From VBDM01 sp964430565 (GTDB lineage Bacteria; Pseudomonadota; Gammaproteobacteria; Burkholderiales; SG8-39), in NCBI GenBank assembly GCA_964430565.1, contig CAYSFD010000026.1, positions 1 through 42,341 of the forward strand: a DNA stretch of 42,341 bases, given 5' to 3'. The translations under genes were made by a program, and so were the position numbers. The first letter of the stretch is position 1, and each line of letters opens with the position of its first letter. The notes under the pieces are model-generated. The model saw nothing but the letters and a program-made list of their open reading frames with translations, searched no databases and was not told the DNA's origin. Of the stretch, positions 1 through 8,051 are shown in pieces.

Positions 1-26
1 AGCCGCATGCGCGAAGCGCTGACGTT

Positions 27-54
27 TTGACCTGTTGTCGTGTTCCGCTATAAT
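27..54 (+). promoter_or_regulatory. sigma70-type promoter of the tRNA cluster
   Basis: TTGACC (27-32), a 16-bp spacer and a perfect TATAAT (49-54). The expected transcription start near 61 lies about 10 nt before the tRNA-Gly gene, as is usual for stable-RNA operons. Confidence 0.75.
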
Positions 55-70
55 TCGAGGTCGCACCGAC

Positions 71-146
<76 letters not shown>

Positions 147-155
147 GTACATCCG

Positions 156-184
156 AAAAGGGAGGCAAGTCCTCCCTTTTTCGT
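156..184 (+). terminator. hairpin between tRNA-Gly and tRNA-Cys
   Basis: A perfect 10-bp stem (AAAAGGGAGG with CCTCCCTTTT) closes a 5-nt loop and ends in a T run. It looks like an intrinsic terminator. Because tRNA-Cys follows directly without a clear promoter of its own, it may be partial or act as a processing hairpin. Confidence 0.7.
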
Positions 185-195
185 TTCCCCCGCCC

Positions 196-269
196 GGCTG
201 GGTGGCAGAGTGGTCATGCAGCGGCCTGCAAAGCCGTGTACGCCGGTTCGATTCCGACCCCAGCCTCCA
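196..269 (+). tRNA. tRNA-Cys (anticodon GCA)
   Basis: The acceptor arm GGCTGGG pairs with CCCAGCC. The anticodon loop CTGCAAA carries GCA, the T loop is TTCGATT, and CCA is encoded at 267-269. The length of 74 nt with CCA is normal for this tRNA. Confidence 0.97.
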
Positions 270-271
270 TT

Positions 272-301
272 TTCTCAGTGTCGTTAAATTCCCTATATAA
301 T
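272..301 (+). promoter_or_regulatory. possible promoter of split tRNA-Leu
   Basis: A perfect TATAAT (296-301) lies 16 nt before the tRNA-Leu gene, with a weak TTCTCA (272-277) at an 18-bp spacing. The -10 box is convincing; the -35 box is poor. Confidence 0.45.
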
Positions 302-317
302 TGCCACGCTTCCCAAA

Positions 318-633
318 GCCCGGGTGGCGGAATTGGTAGACGCAAGGGACTTAAATCATTGAGCACCCAGGCGGGAAACCCCTGGTGTGAATGGAGTCAA
401 ATTCGGGGAACTCTCAGCGCGTAGCGGCGGTGACAATCCCGAGCTAAGCCCGGTCGACGTCTCACCGGGAAAGTGTAGAGACTTGACGGCTCCTGCCTAC
501 AGCGTCCGACGCCACGGCAAAGGTAAAGTCCAGACCACAAATGCGTTGTACGACGCAGCGGCGAAAGTCGTGGATGGTAAGAAAATCCCTCGACCGCAAG
601 GTCACGCCGGTTCGAGTCCGGCCCCGGGCACCA
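318..633 (+). tRNA. tRNA-Leu (anticodon TAA), split by a group I intron
   Basis: Exon 1 is 318-352 and exon 2 is 582-633. Joined, they form an 87-nt class II tRNA with a long variable arm and encoded CCA (631-633). The acceptor GCCCGGG pairs with CCCGGGC, and the discriminator is A, as expected for leucine. The anticodon stem AGGGA/TCCCT closes a 7-base loop CTTAAAA holding TAA. The break falls after the first anticodon base (T34), the position used by the tRNA-Leu(UAA) group I introns of cyanobacteria and plastids. Without splicing the gene cannot give a functional tRNA. It should be the decoder of UUA codons, so splicing may be essential unless another copy exists. Confidence 0.93.
353..581 (+). 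ncRNA. group I self-splicing intron (IC3-like) in tRNA-Leu(UAA)
   Basis: The 229-nt insert has group I hallmarks. Exon 1 ends in T and the intron ends in G (581). The exon bases CTT (350-352) can pair with GAG (361-363), giving the U-G wobble at the 5' splice site (P1). TCGGGG (403-408) pairs with TCCCGA (437-442) as P4. GACT (480-483) pairs with AGTC (527-530) as P7. TCAA (397-400) pairs with TTGA (483-486) as a P3 core. R-like (AGAGACTTGACGG) and S-like (AAAGTCCAGA) blocks flank P8. Layout and motif spacing match cyanobacterial tRNA-Leu introns and the Azoarcus tRNA-Ile intron, as I recall them. There is no homing-endonuclease gene inside. Splicing activity is inferred. Confidence 0.9.
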
Positions 634-691
634 AATCATCCAGCCTGCTCGTGGATTGCATGCGCCATGCGCGGCGATTCCTGGTGGGTAC

Positions 692-1945
692 ATGATGCGG
701 CGTCAGGCGACGCTCGGCGCAATCGCGCTCACGCTCGGGCTCTCCTACGGCGTCTGGTATTCGTACAGCGTGTTTCTGGTCGCGCTGCTGCAGGAATTCG
801 GCTGGAGCCGATCGGTGCTTGCCGGCGCTTTCTCAATCTTCACGATCGTGCATGGCGCGGCGAATCCCTTCATCGGGATCCTGTGCGATCGGGTCGGGCC
901 GCGCCGCCTGATCATCCTCGGCGGCTTCGGGCTCGGCCTCACGCTGGTCGCGAACGGGCTGATCGAGACGCCGGCGCAGCTCTATTTGAGCTTCGGCGTG
1001 TTGACGGCGCTCGCGGTGGCCTGCGCCGGTTGGGTGCCAGCGGTGGTGCTGGTGCAACGCCAGTTCATGGACCGGCTCGCCTTTTCGCTTGGCATCGTCA
1101 GCTCGGGTATCGGGGTGGGGATGTTGCTCGTGGTCCCGCTGATGCAAGCACTCATCGAGGCCCTCGGCTGGCGTGCAGCCTTCCAAATTTACGGCGCGAT
1201 CTGCGTCGGCTGGATCGTGCCGGCGACATGGCTGCTGGTGCGCGATGCGCCACCGCGGTCGCCGGCTACAACACCCGCCCATGCAGGTCCGGAGCGCGCC
1301 GCGAAAGTTCACGGGGCGAACGCACAGGAATTCACTCTGAGCGGCGCCGCGCGCACCCCCGCATTTTGGCTCGTCATCGCGGCGTTTTTCTTCGGCAACG
1401 TTTGCTCGCAGACGCTGCACGTACATCAGGTCGCCTTCCTGGTCGATCACGGCCTCGAGGCAATGTTCGCGGCCTCGGTGGTCGGTGTTGTGGGCATCGC
1501 CAGCATTTTCGGCAAAACGGGAGGTGGCTGGCTGGCCGACCGGTTCGAGCGTGAGTTGATCTACCTCGCCGGCATTACGATCCTCGTTGGCAGCGTGGGC
1601 GCGCTCGCGCTGGTTGGGGCCTCGCCCTCGCGAAGCGGCGCCTTCGTCTTCGCCGCCATGCTCGGCCTGGGCTATTCGGCCACGGCGTCGATCACTCCGG
1701 TGATGCTAAGCGACCGGTTCCGTGGACGCCACTTCGGACTGATTCTCGGCATGGGGTTGATGGGCAGCGCGCTCGGCAGTGCAGTCGGGCCCTGGCTCGC
1801 GGGCCGTCTGTTCGACGCCACCGGTAGCTACGAACTGCCATTTATCATCGCCGCCGCCTGCGGCGTCGTGTCGGGGGTAGCGGCGTGGATGCTGCGGGTC
1901 ATGCGCGAACGCCGCAGTCTTCACATCCGGGAAAAGCTACACTGA
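692..1945 (+). CDS. MFS transporter
   Basis: A 417-aa inner-membrane protein of the major facilitator superfamily (MFS_1, oxalate/formate antiporter-like subgroup). About twelve hydrophobic segments run in two halves around a hydrophilic middle loop (about residues 195-220). The loop after TM2 has GILCDRVGPRR, and its counterpart in the second half is GGWLADRFER, matching the MFS motif A pattern. The frame is open upstream to a TTG at 656, but ATG 692 fits better: it follows a GGTGGG ribosome site and leads directly into TM1. The substrate cannot be told from sequence. A RidA gene follows after 34 bp and may be co-transcribed. Confidence 0.88.
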   Translation: MMRRQATLGAIALTLGLSYGVWYSYSVFLVALLQEFGWSRSVLAGAFSIFTIVHGAANPFIGILCDRVGPRRLIILGGFGLGLTLVANGLIETPAQLYLSFGVLTALAVACAGWVPAVVLVQRQFMDRLAFSLGIVSSGIGVGMLLVVPLMQALIEALGWRAAFQIYGAICVGWIVPATWLLVRDAPPRSPATTPAHAGPERAAKVHGANAQEFTLSGAARTPAFWLVIAAFFFGNVCSQTLHVHQVAFLVDHGLEAMFAASVVGVVGIASIFGKTGGGWLADRFERELIYLAGITILVGSVGALALVGASPSRSGAFVFAAMLGLGYSATASITPVMLSDRFRGRHFGLILGMGLMGSALGSAVGPWLAGRLFDATGSYELPFIIAAACGVVSGVAAWMLRVMRERRSLHIREKLH

Positions 1946-1979
1946 CCCGATTTCCCGACATTACCGCGAGGAGGAGACC

Positions 1980-2381
1980 ATGGAGCGCATTGTGGTGCAT
2001 ACAGATAAGGTGCCGCCCGCGAGGGTCCCGCTCTCGCAGGCGATCACGGCGGGCGGCTGGGTCTTTGCGTCGGGCCAACTTGGGATGGACCCAAAAACGG
2101 GACGTCTGGCTGAGGGCGGGATCAAAGCCGAGACCCGACAGGTGTGCGAGAACCTCAAGGCCGTGCTCGAGGCGGCCGGCTCCTCGCTCGCCGAGGTCGT
2201 GAAGGTCACGATCTACATGGCCGACCTCGGGGAGCTGCTGGCGATGAACGAGGTATTCAGCGGCTACTTTCCGACGGACCCGCCGGCGCGAACTACGTTC
2301 CAGGCGGCGGGCCTGGTAGCGGGAGCGCGCGTCGAGATCGAAGCCATAGCGACAATGGCGGGCGTAGCGCGAACAAGCTAA
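1980..2381 (+). CDS. RidA family protein (enamine/imine deaminase)
   Basis: A 133-aa protein of the RidA/YjgF/UK114 family, whose members hydrolyse reactive enamine/imine intermediates released by PLP enzymes, usually as a trimer. Visible signatures are the SQAITAGGWVFASGQLGMDP block, the ENLKAVLEAAGSSLAEVVK helix, and the conserved arginine in PPARTTF (about residue 104), the residue that binds the substrate carboxylate in active members. The C-terminal VEIEAIA strand is also typical. A strong GAGGAGGAG ribosome site precedes ATG 1980. Family members without the usual deaminase role exist, so the exact substrate is open. Confidence 0.9.
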   Translation: MERIVVHTDKVPPARVPLSQAITAGGWVFASGQLGMDPKTGRLAEGGIKAETRQVCENLKAVLEAAGSSLAEVVKVTIYMADLGELLAMNEVFSGYFPTDPPARTTFQAAGLVAGARVEIEAIATMAGVARTS

Positions 2382-2450
2382 CTCAGTGTGCTTCTGGAAG
2401 GGAGGCTTGATGGCAATTTGGCTGATGCGGGCCACTCGCGAGGGAAATCC

Positions 2451-2579
2451 ATGAACAGCAAGCCAATCAGCCGCTATCCGGTGCCCGAACTCCAAGAGCT
2501 GCCGAAAGACATCCGAGACCGGCAGTCCTCACCGGTTGTACGCCAATCTGGACTGGCTTTCGACCGCACTGTATCCTGA
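2451..2579 (+). pseudogene. 5' remnant of a carboxymuconolactone decarboxylase / AhpD-like gene
   Basis: An ATG at 2451 behind a GAGGG ribosome site opens a frame whose first 24 residues (ISRYPVPELQELPKDIRDR) match the usual N-terminus of peroxidase-related carboxymuconolactone decarboxylase-family enzymes. After that the peptide loses resemblance and stops at 2579, giving 42 aa instead of the usual 180-200. No catalytic CxxC-type or histidine motif is left. It looks like a gene truncated by deletion with its start intact. The match is from memory of the family and needs a search. Confidence 0.5.
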
Positions 2580-2612
2580 CGATCGGCTGCAAAATGACAA
2601 TCGCGTCGAATC

Positions 2613-3197
2613 ATGATTGAAAGCTGGATCGAATTCACCTTAAGCGTCATTGGGGGCGGGATGGCCCTCCTGTTTCTGTTCGACGGCACGCGACGGCTGG
2701 CTGCCTTTGGAGTGCATCGGAGGGCGGCGCTCATGATGGTATTGGCAGCGATAGCGTGCGCGTTCTACGGTGCCTTCGCCTACTGGAAGTACCTGGACCA
2801 CAAGGTCACCTTGAGCGTGAGTCAGCGCAAAGCTGCTCCGTCGCAACTGCCTCCGAGTTGGGGCAGGAGTTTATCTCCGGAGAAAAGAGAGTCGGCCAGT
2901 CTCTCTCGCGCGCGCCACGCGTTCGTGGAGTCAGGCGCGATCGCGACCTATTTCGACCGCAACGGCGAGATGTGGACATTTGCTCCAAACCTGGAGGACG
3001 TGCAACGACGCGAGCGCGTGGTGGCTCACTACGCAGGGGTGGAGTACGCGGTGCGCAACAGCCTTGCGGAAGCCCTGCTCTGGCTGATATTGGGTCCGTT
3101 CGCGATTCTGCTCGGCCTGCTTATGTCGCTCGACAAGGGACCGCGAATGAGCCCCGGGGTCGAGGGCGACCCGAACGGAGCGCAGTCTTCGCCGTAG
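2613..3197 (+). CDS. hypothetical membrane protein
   Basis: A 194-aa protein I do not recognise. It has two hydrophobic segments near the N-terminus (about residues 7-24 and 38-58), a polar region of about 85 residues rich in Arg and Ser, and one more membrane segment near the C-terminus (about 150-170, WLILGPFAILLGLLMSL). The middle domain (FDRNGEMWTFAPNLED) would lie on one side of the membrane. It ends 15 bp before the DUF1232 gene, so the two may be co-transcribed. No function can be assigned. Confidence 0.65.
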   Translation: MIESWIEFTLSVIGGGMALLFLFDGTRRLAAFGVHRRAALMMVLAAIACAFYGAFAYWKYLDHKVTLSVSQRKAAPSQLPPSWGRSLSPEKRESASLSRARHAFVESGAIATYFDRNGEMWTFAPNLEDVQRRERVVAHYAGVEYAVRNSLAEALLWLILGPFAILLGLLMSLDKGPRMSPGVEGDPNGAQSSP

Positions 3198-3212
3198 GGA
3201 CGCTTCGGGGCG

Positions 3213-3608
3213 ATGCCGTTGCTGGCCCATCTCAAAGAGCGCGCGTCCCGGCTGAAAGCCGAAACCTATGCGCTCTATCTTGCGGCGCGCCATCCCGGCA
3301 CGCCGTGGTACGCGAAACTTCTGATCGCTGCAATTGTGGCCTATGCGGTGAGCCCCATCGACCTCATTCCGGACTTTGTGCCGATCCTGGGTTACCTGGA
3401 CGACCTGGTACTGATTCCGCTAGGCATTGCGCTGGCGATCAAGATGATCCCGAGTTCGGTTCTTGAGGAGTGTAGAACACACGCGCAGGAGACCATCGCG
3501 AGCGGCAAGCCCGTCAGCCGCATTGCCGGCATCGTCATTGTTGCCATCTGGATAGCGCTGGGAGCGCTGTGCGCCGCGTGGGTTTACTTCTACATCTCGG
3601 CCTCTTGA
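3213..3608 (+). CDS. YkvA/DUF1232 family membrane protein
   Basis: A 131-aa protein of the DUF1232 (YkvA) family, whose molecular role is not settled. The diagnostic block YAVSPIDLIPDFVPILGYLDD lies at about residues 49-69, inside a hydrophobic region. A further membrane helix sits at the C-terminus (about residues 105-127). The preceding gene also encodes a membrane protein and ends 15 bp upstream. The family assignment is firm from the motif; the function is unknown. Confidence 0.85.
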   Translation: MPLLAHLKERASRLKAETYALYLAARHPGTPWYAKLLIAAIVAYAVSPIDLIPDFVPILGYLDDLVLIPLGIALAIKMIPSSVLEECRTHAQETIASGKPVSRIAGIVIVAIWIALGALCAAWVYFYISAS

Positions 3609-3673
3609 AACTTGCGGGGCTTTGAACCGATATCGTTCAGGCACGGTAGAATGCGCGCGTCCAGGAACCGAAT

Positions 3674-4102
3674 ATGATCGTCTTTGAACTTGTTTGTCCC
3701 GACCGCCACCGCTTCGAGGGCTGGTTCGCTTCGGCGGGCGATTTCGAGAGCCAGAAGGCTCGCGGCTTGCTTTCGTGCCCGGTTTGCAGCGATTCGAGCA
3801 TCGAAAAGCTGCTCACTGCGAAGATTGGCAAGGCGGAAACCGAGCCGCATAAAATGAATACACTGCCCGCAGCGTCGGAAGCGATTCAGCCGCGCAATTT
3901 GAACGAGTTGATCGAGTATGTTCTGTTGAACACCGAGAATGTGGGTGAGGAATTCGCGTCGGAGGCGCGGCGCATCCACTACAAGGAAATCCCTCAGCGC
4001 AGTATCCGCGGGCTAGCGACAGGCGAACAGACACGAGAACTTCTGGAAGAGGGCATCGCCGTGTTGCCCCTGCCGGTCCCGCCCCGCAAGGACTGGCACT
4101 AA
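3674..4102 (+). CDS. DUF1178 family protein
   Basis: A 142-aa protein starting MIVFELVCPDRHRFEGWF, the typical start of DUF1178 proteins of alpha- and betaproteobacteria. Two cysteine pairs are hinted at: Cys8 followed by His12, and CPVC (about residues 36-39), suggesting a small zinc-ribbon-like N-terminal fold. The C-terminal half has EFASEARRIHYKE and GLATGEQTRELLEEGI, also family hallmarks. The role is unknown. A hairpin terminator follows at 4104-4121. Confidence 0.85.
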   Translation: MIVFELVCPDRHRFEGWFASAGDFESQKARGLLSCPVCSDSSIEKLLTAKIGKAETEPHKMNTLPAASEAIQPRNLNELIEYVLLNTENVGEEFASEARRIHYKEIPQRSIRGLATGEQTRELLEEGIAVLPLPVPPRKDWH

Positions 4103-4103
4103 C

Positions 4104-4121
4104 TTCCCGCCTGCGCGGGAA
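4104..4121. terminator. hairpin between convergent genes
   Basis: TTCCCGC and GCGGGAA form a 7-bp stem around a CTGC loop, just after the DUF1178 stop and just before the stop of the convergent flavoprotein gene. There is no strong T run, so it may act as a weak bidirectional terminator or be a short REP-like palindrome. Confidence 0.45.
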
Positions 4122-4130
4122 TGGCGGTTC

Positions 4131-7100
4131 TCAAACCAGCGTTCTCAGCTTACGCAGCTCCGGCATGCAGTGCCGGATCCACTGCGCGGTGATCTTTTCC
4201 TGCAGCGAGTTCTGCTTGAGCCGTTCCGAGAGCGCGGCAAAATCCACCCGGTCGAGTTCCTGGTCCTGGTTGAAGCAGGAAAACACGTAGCTCGTCTTGC
4301 CGGTATGGGGATCGTGGTGCGGCTGAAGGCACTGGGCGCAGATCTCCTTCAGCATGCACTGCATCGGCGAGTTGATCGAGCCGATCGCAACGTGGTGCGG
4401 CTTCAGATGAGCTTTGAGCACGTCGTGGCGGGCGCGCGTCACTGCCGCCATCATGCGGTCGGAACCGATTGCGATAAGCCGGTCTGCATCTTCCATGCGG
4501 ATTGAGGCCGCCCCGAGCCTGCCTTGCGCGTAGGCGTCCATCGCCTGCACGATGTTGCCGATGAAGCTGCGGTCCTGCGGGCGCGAGTTGCGGTTCTCCA
4601 GTTTGAATCCCGGCTCCTCGTCGCAGCACCACACCACGACATCGGCCGCGTTCTCGATCTCGGCGACCTTGTAGCGATCGATGACTTTCTTGTAACCGGC
4701 GAAATACAGCACCTTCGAGCCTTTCGCACGGAACGCCTGGCCGATGGAGAAGAGCACGGCATTGCCCAGTCCTCCACCGACCAGGATCACGGTCTCGTTC
4801 GCGGCGATATGCGTGGGGTTGCCGGTGGGGCCCATGAGGATGACGGGCTCCCCGGTTTTCAGCATCGCGCACAGGTCGGCGGATCCGCCCATCTCCAGGA
4901 CGATGGTGGAAACGAGACCTCGTTGCTTGTCCACCCACGCGCCGGTCATCGCCAGCCCTTCCATCTGCAAGCGCGTTCGGGTGGTCGAGTTTCCGATCAG
5001 AGGGGAGAGCGACTCGAAATTCTGCAGCCGATAGAACTGGCCGGGCTGAAACTTGCGCGCCGCGAGTGGCGCTTTCACCACCACCTCGACGATGGTGGGC
5101 GTGAGGCGTTCGACCTTGTGCACCGTGGCGAGCAGTTCCGCCGAAAGCTTGCCGAAGAATGCGGCAGGCGCGCTGCGGTTCTGCGGAGGCATCTTGGCGA
5201 GCACGCGCGACACGACGGGAAAACCCTGTCGCGCGGAGCCGAGCGCCTTTACCACGTTGCCGAAGTAGGAAGGGTGCTGGTCGCCAAAAAAGCTGACGAA
5301 CCTGCCGCTGGGGAGCTGCGTCAGCAGCACATCGGCGCGATCGGGTTTGGAGAGAGCTTGCTGGGGTCTCAGTGGTTTCCCATCCTCGTCGCAGGCCTGG
5401 AAGTATTTTCCGTCGAGCTGAAAAGTCGCCGGATGCTCCCGCGCGAGCACCGTGTTCGGCTGGGTGCCGGCGGCGACGAACACGGTGTGCGCCGGCAGCC
5501 AGTGCTCGGCCGACTCGCCGCCGACGCCGCTCTGGCGAGTGAAGCGCATTCCGCGCACGGCGCCGTAGTTGTCCACATCGACGGCGAGCGGCGAAAGGTC
5601 CTCGCAGAACGCGATGCCTTCCTCCAGCGCCTTTTCGACTTCCTCGTGGTTGAGGGTGTAGGAGGGACTGTCGATCAGGCGCCGCCGGTAGGCGATGGTC
5701 ACGCCGCCCCAGTGCTGAAGAAGCTCGATGATGCGCGGGGCGCGGCCCTCTCGCGCAGCGGCGGCGCGTTCCTCCGTGACCGCGCGCGCGTGAGCGAGAA
5801 ATTCCTCGGCGATTTCGCGCTCCTGGTCGTCCCATTTTTCGCGCACCGCGTCCTCGCCGATTTCGGCGGCGAGCGCCTCGAAGCGCGTCAGGAATTTTTC
5901 CACTTGCACCAGGTAGTAGGCGAGCGACTCGGTTGCCGTGTCGATCGCCGTAAGCCCGCCGCCGACCACCACCACCGGCAGGCGCAACTGCATGTTGGCG
6001 ATCGAATCGGATTTGGCTGCGCCAGTGAGCTGCAGCGCCATGAGGAAATCGGAGGCGGCGCGCACGCCGCGGGCGAGGCCGTTCGGGATGTCGAGCACCG
6101 TGGGCTTGCCCGCGCCCATGGCGAGCGCCACGTGATCGAAGCCGAGATCCATCGCATCCTCTACGGCAAGCGTGCCGCCGAAACGCACCCCGCCGAACAG
6201 GGCGAACCGGTCCCTGCGCTCGATCAGCAAACGCACGATTTTCAGGAAGTTCTTGTCCCAGCGCACCGTGATGCCGTATTCGGCGACGCCGCCGAATCCC
6301 GCCATGACGCGCTCGTCGAGCGACTCGTACAGGGTTGCTATGTCGCGGATCGGCTCGAATCCAGCTGACGATGGATCGATTTGCGGGCCGAGTCGCGTCC
6401 CGTCGGCTTTCACGCCGGAGAACTGGACGGGCAACGGCTCGATCTTCAATCCGTCGATGCCGGCCACGGCGTGTCCTTCGTTCATGAGGTAATGGGCAAG
6501 CGTGAACCCGGCCGGCCCCATGCCGGCGACGAGCACCTTGCGGCCGGTGAGAGGTTGGGGCAGCGGCCGGCGGAAATTGAGCGGGTTCCAGCGCGTGAGC
6601 AGCGAATAGATCTCGAAACCCCAGGGAAGCTCGAGCGCGTCTTTTAAGGTGCGCGTCTCGACTTGCGGGATGTTGACTGGTTCCTGCTTCTGGTAGATGC
6701 AGGCCTTCATGCAGTCGTTGCAGATGCGGTGCCCCGTGGCCGCCACCATGGGGTTGTCGATGGCGATCACGGCGAGCGCCGAGAGAGCATTGCCTTGCGT
6801 CTTGAGCGTGTGGAACTCGGAGATTTTCTCCTCGAGCGGGCAGCCGGCGAGCGTCACGCCGAACGGGCTTTTCTTGTACACGACTTTGTCCGGAGCATCG
6901 GCCGGCGGTTTTTCCCTTAGACCCCTGGAGCAGGAATCCTTGCCCTGGGTATGGCACCAGATGCAGTAGTTGGCATGGTCGAGCGCGCCGACGAGATCCA
7001 TGCCGCTGTCGGTGAGCGCAAAGCCTTGGCGCCGGCGGATATGCTCGGGTTTGATGGTGTAGGTGGAAACACCTTCACGCTCACTCTTTTGCGCGTGAAC

Positions 7101-7688
7101 GAGGAGATTCTGGGGGTCGATCCTCGCGGGGACTTTGAACAGAATCCCGGAACGCACGCGCTCACGTCCCGCGGCCGTATGCAGCGCCCATGCAGCATAC
7201 TTCATCGCCAGGTCGAGTTGCGCCGCATGGTTTGCCTCGTCGGCGAGCCATCCGGCTACAGCGGCTGCAAAGGTCAATTCGTCGAAACGTCCGCCGAACA
7301 GCGATTTCAGCTCGGCCTCAAGCGCGGGGCCGTCGAGCTGCGCCGCCTGTTCGGGCTTGATTTTGTTCGCCGCACGGCGCTGCACGAACTGGCGCTTTAT
7401 CGCATAAAGCGGCGCAAGCTCGTGATGACGGGCGGCGAGGGCGCGAAATTCAGCCTGGATACCGAACAGCTCCGCCAGAAAATCGTCCAGATGCGGCGCG
7501 ATCTCCAGAATCAGCGCCGATTCGGCCTTGGCGTCCAGGCTCTCGGGAGCCTCGCGCGCGGCGAGAAGCCGCGGCGTCAACGCGCCGTCGGAGGCTCGGA
7601 GGAAGTCGAGGAAAGCGTCGTCGAGCCTGGCGAGGCCGTCGCGCCCGTAGAGTTCGGCAAAGGACAGGCCGTAGGCAAGATTCAGCAT
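4131..7688 (-). CDS. large FAD/FeS oxidoreductase, NfnB(GltD)-NfnA(PyrK)-like fusion
   Basis: A 1185-aa protein that appears to join three parts. Residues 1-230 are a helical region I cannot assign. The middle part (about 240-830) is GltD/NfnB-like: cysteine clusters CIWCHTQGKDSC (about 243) and CNDCMKAC (about 324), an FAD motif GMGPAG (about 386), and a second nucleotide motif VVGGGLTAID (about 578). The C-terminal part (about 843-1185) resembles the PyrK/ferredoxin-NADP reductase fold: FQPGQFYRLQN, an NAD(P) site ILVGGGLGNAV (about 973), and CMLKEICAQC plus a later Cys (about 1109-1135), a likely [2Fe-2S] site. It is 7 bp downstream of the ferredoxin gene, so ferredoxin is a likely partner. 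Electron bifurcation as in NfnAB is only an inference. Confidence 0.8.
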   Translation of the reverse strand: MLNLAYGLSFAELYGRDGLARLDDAFLDFLRASDGALTPRLLAAREAPESLDAKAESALILEIAPHLDDFLAELFGIQAEFRALAARHHELAPLYAIKRQFVQRRAANKIKPEQAAQLDGPALEAELKSLFGGRFDELTFAAAVAGWLADEANHAAQLDLAMKYAAWALHTAAGRERVRSGILFKVPARIDPQNLLVHAQKSEREGVSTYTIKPEHIRRRQGFALTDSGMDLVGALDHANYCIWCHTQGKDSCSRGLREKPPADAPDKVVYKKSPFGVTLAGCPLEEKISEFHTLKTQGNALSALAVIAIDNPMVAATGHRICNDCMKACIYQKQEPVNIPQVETRTLKDALELPWGFEIYSLLTRWNPLNFRRPLPQPLTGRKVLVAGMGPAGFTLAHYLMNEGHAVAGIDGLKIEPLPVQFSGVKADGTRLGPQIDPSSAGFEPIRDIATLYESLDERVMAGFGGVAEYGITVRWDKNFLKIVRLLIERRDRFALFGGVRFGGTLAVEDAMDLGFDHVALAMGAGKPTVLDIPNGLARGVRAASDFLMALQLTGAAKSDSIANMQLRLPVVVVGGGLTAIDTATESLAYYLVQVEKFLTRFEALAAEIGEDAVREKWDDQEREIAEEFLAHARAVTEERAAAAREGRAPRIIELLQHWGGVTIAYRRRLIDSPSYTLNHEEVEKALEEGIAFCEDLSPLAVDVDNYGAVRGMRFTRQSGVGGESAEHWLPAHTVFVAAGTQPNTVLAREHPATFQLDGKYFQACDEDGKPLRPQQALSKPDRADVLLTQLPSGRFVSFFGDQHPSYFGNVVKALGSARQGFPVVSRVLAKMPPQNRSAPAAFFGKLSAELLATVHKVERLTPTIVEVVVKAPLAARKFQPGQFYRLQNFESLSPLIGNSTTRTRLQMEGLAMTGAWVDKQRGLVSTIVLEMGGSADLCAMLKTGEPVILMGPTGNPTHIAANETVILVGGGLGNAVLFSIGQAFRAKGSKVLYFAGYKKVIDRYKVAEIENAADVVVWCCDEEPGFKLENRNSRPQDRSFIGNIVQAMDAYAQGRLGAASIRMEDADRLIAIGSDRMMAAVTRARHDVLKAHLKPHHVAIGSINSPMQCMLKEICAQCLQPHHDPHTGKTSYVFSCFNQDQELDRVDFAALSERLKQNSLQEKITAQWIRHCMPELRKLRTLV

Positions 7689-7695
7689 TCCACCT

Positions 7696-8019
7696 TTAGC
7701 GTTCCAGATACTCGAGCTTGTCTTTCACGTCCTTCCACTGGTCGGCGTCTTCGGGCCCGGGCTTGGCGTCGGTGATGACGGGCCAGATCTTGGTGAGTTC
7801 GGCATTCAGCGCAGTGAACTTCTTTTGTGCTTCGGACAGGTCTTCCTCGGGCAGAATCGCGTTCACCGGGCACTCGGGGATGCACACGGCGCAATCGATG
7901 CACTCGTCCGGGTCGATCACCAGCATGTTGGGCCCCTCGTGAAAACAATCGACGGGGCAGACATCGACGCAGTCGGTGTACTTGCATTTGATGCAGCTCT
8001 CGGTGACGACGTGAGTCAT
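7696..8019 (-). CDS. fdxA: ferredoxin FdxA (7Fe type)
   Basis: A 107-aa soluble electron carrier. The N-terminal half holds the cysteines CIKCKYTDCVDVCPVDC (residues 9-25) and CIDCAVCIPECP (about 40-51). This matches the FdxA family, in which one [3Fe-4S] and one [4Fe-4S] cluster are bound. The C-terminal extension (about residues 60-107, charged and helical) is also typical. It is first in a minus-strand operon with the 1185-aa flavoprotein 7 bp downstream, and a promoter with a perfect TATAAT precedes it. Confidence 0.93.
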   Translation of the reverse strand: MTHVVTESCIKCKYTDCVDVCPVDCFHEGPNMLVIDPDECIDCAVCIPECPVNAILPEEDLSEAQKKFTALNAELTKIWPVITDAKPGPEDADQWKDVKDKLEYLER

Positions 8020-8051
8020 CGCGGTCCTGTCGGCGCTCTCGAAAAAGAAAA

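Noticed and set aside
541..1554. 337-codon frame overlapping the MFS gene in another frame
   Set aside because: Arg/Ala/Gly-rich shadow frame of high-GC DNA; the MFS frame has membrane segments and a ribosome site.
4524..6368. 614-codon plus-strand frame opposite the large flavoprotein
   Set aside because: The antisense frame of a gene with clear cofactor motifs; the product is His/Arg/Glu-rich with no domain.
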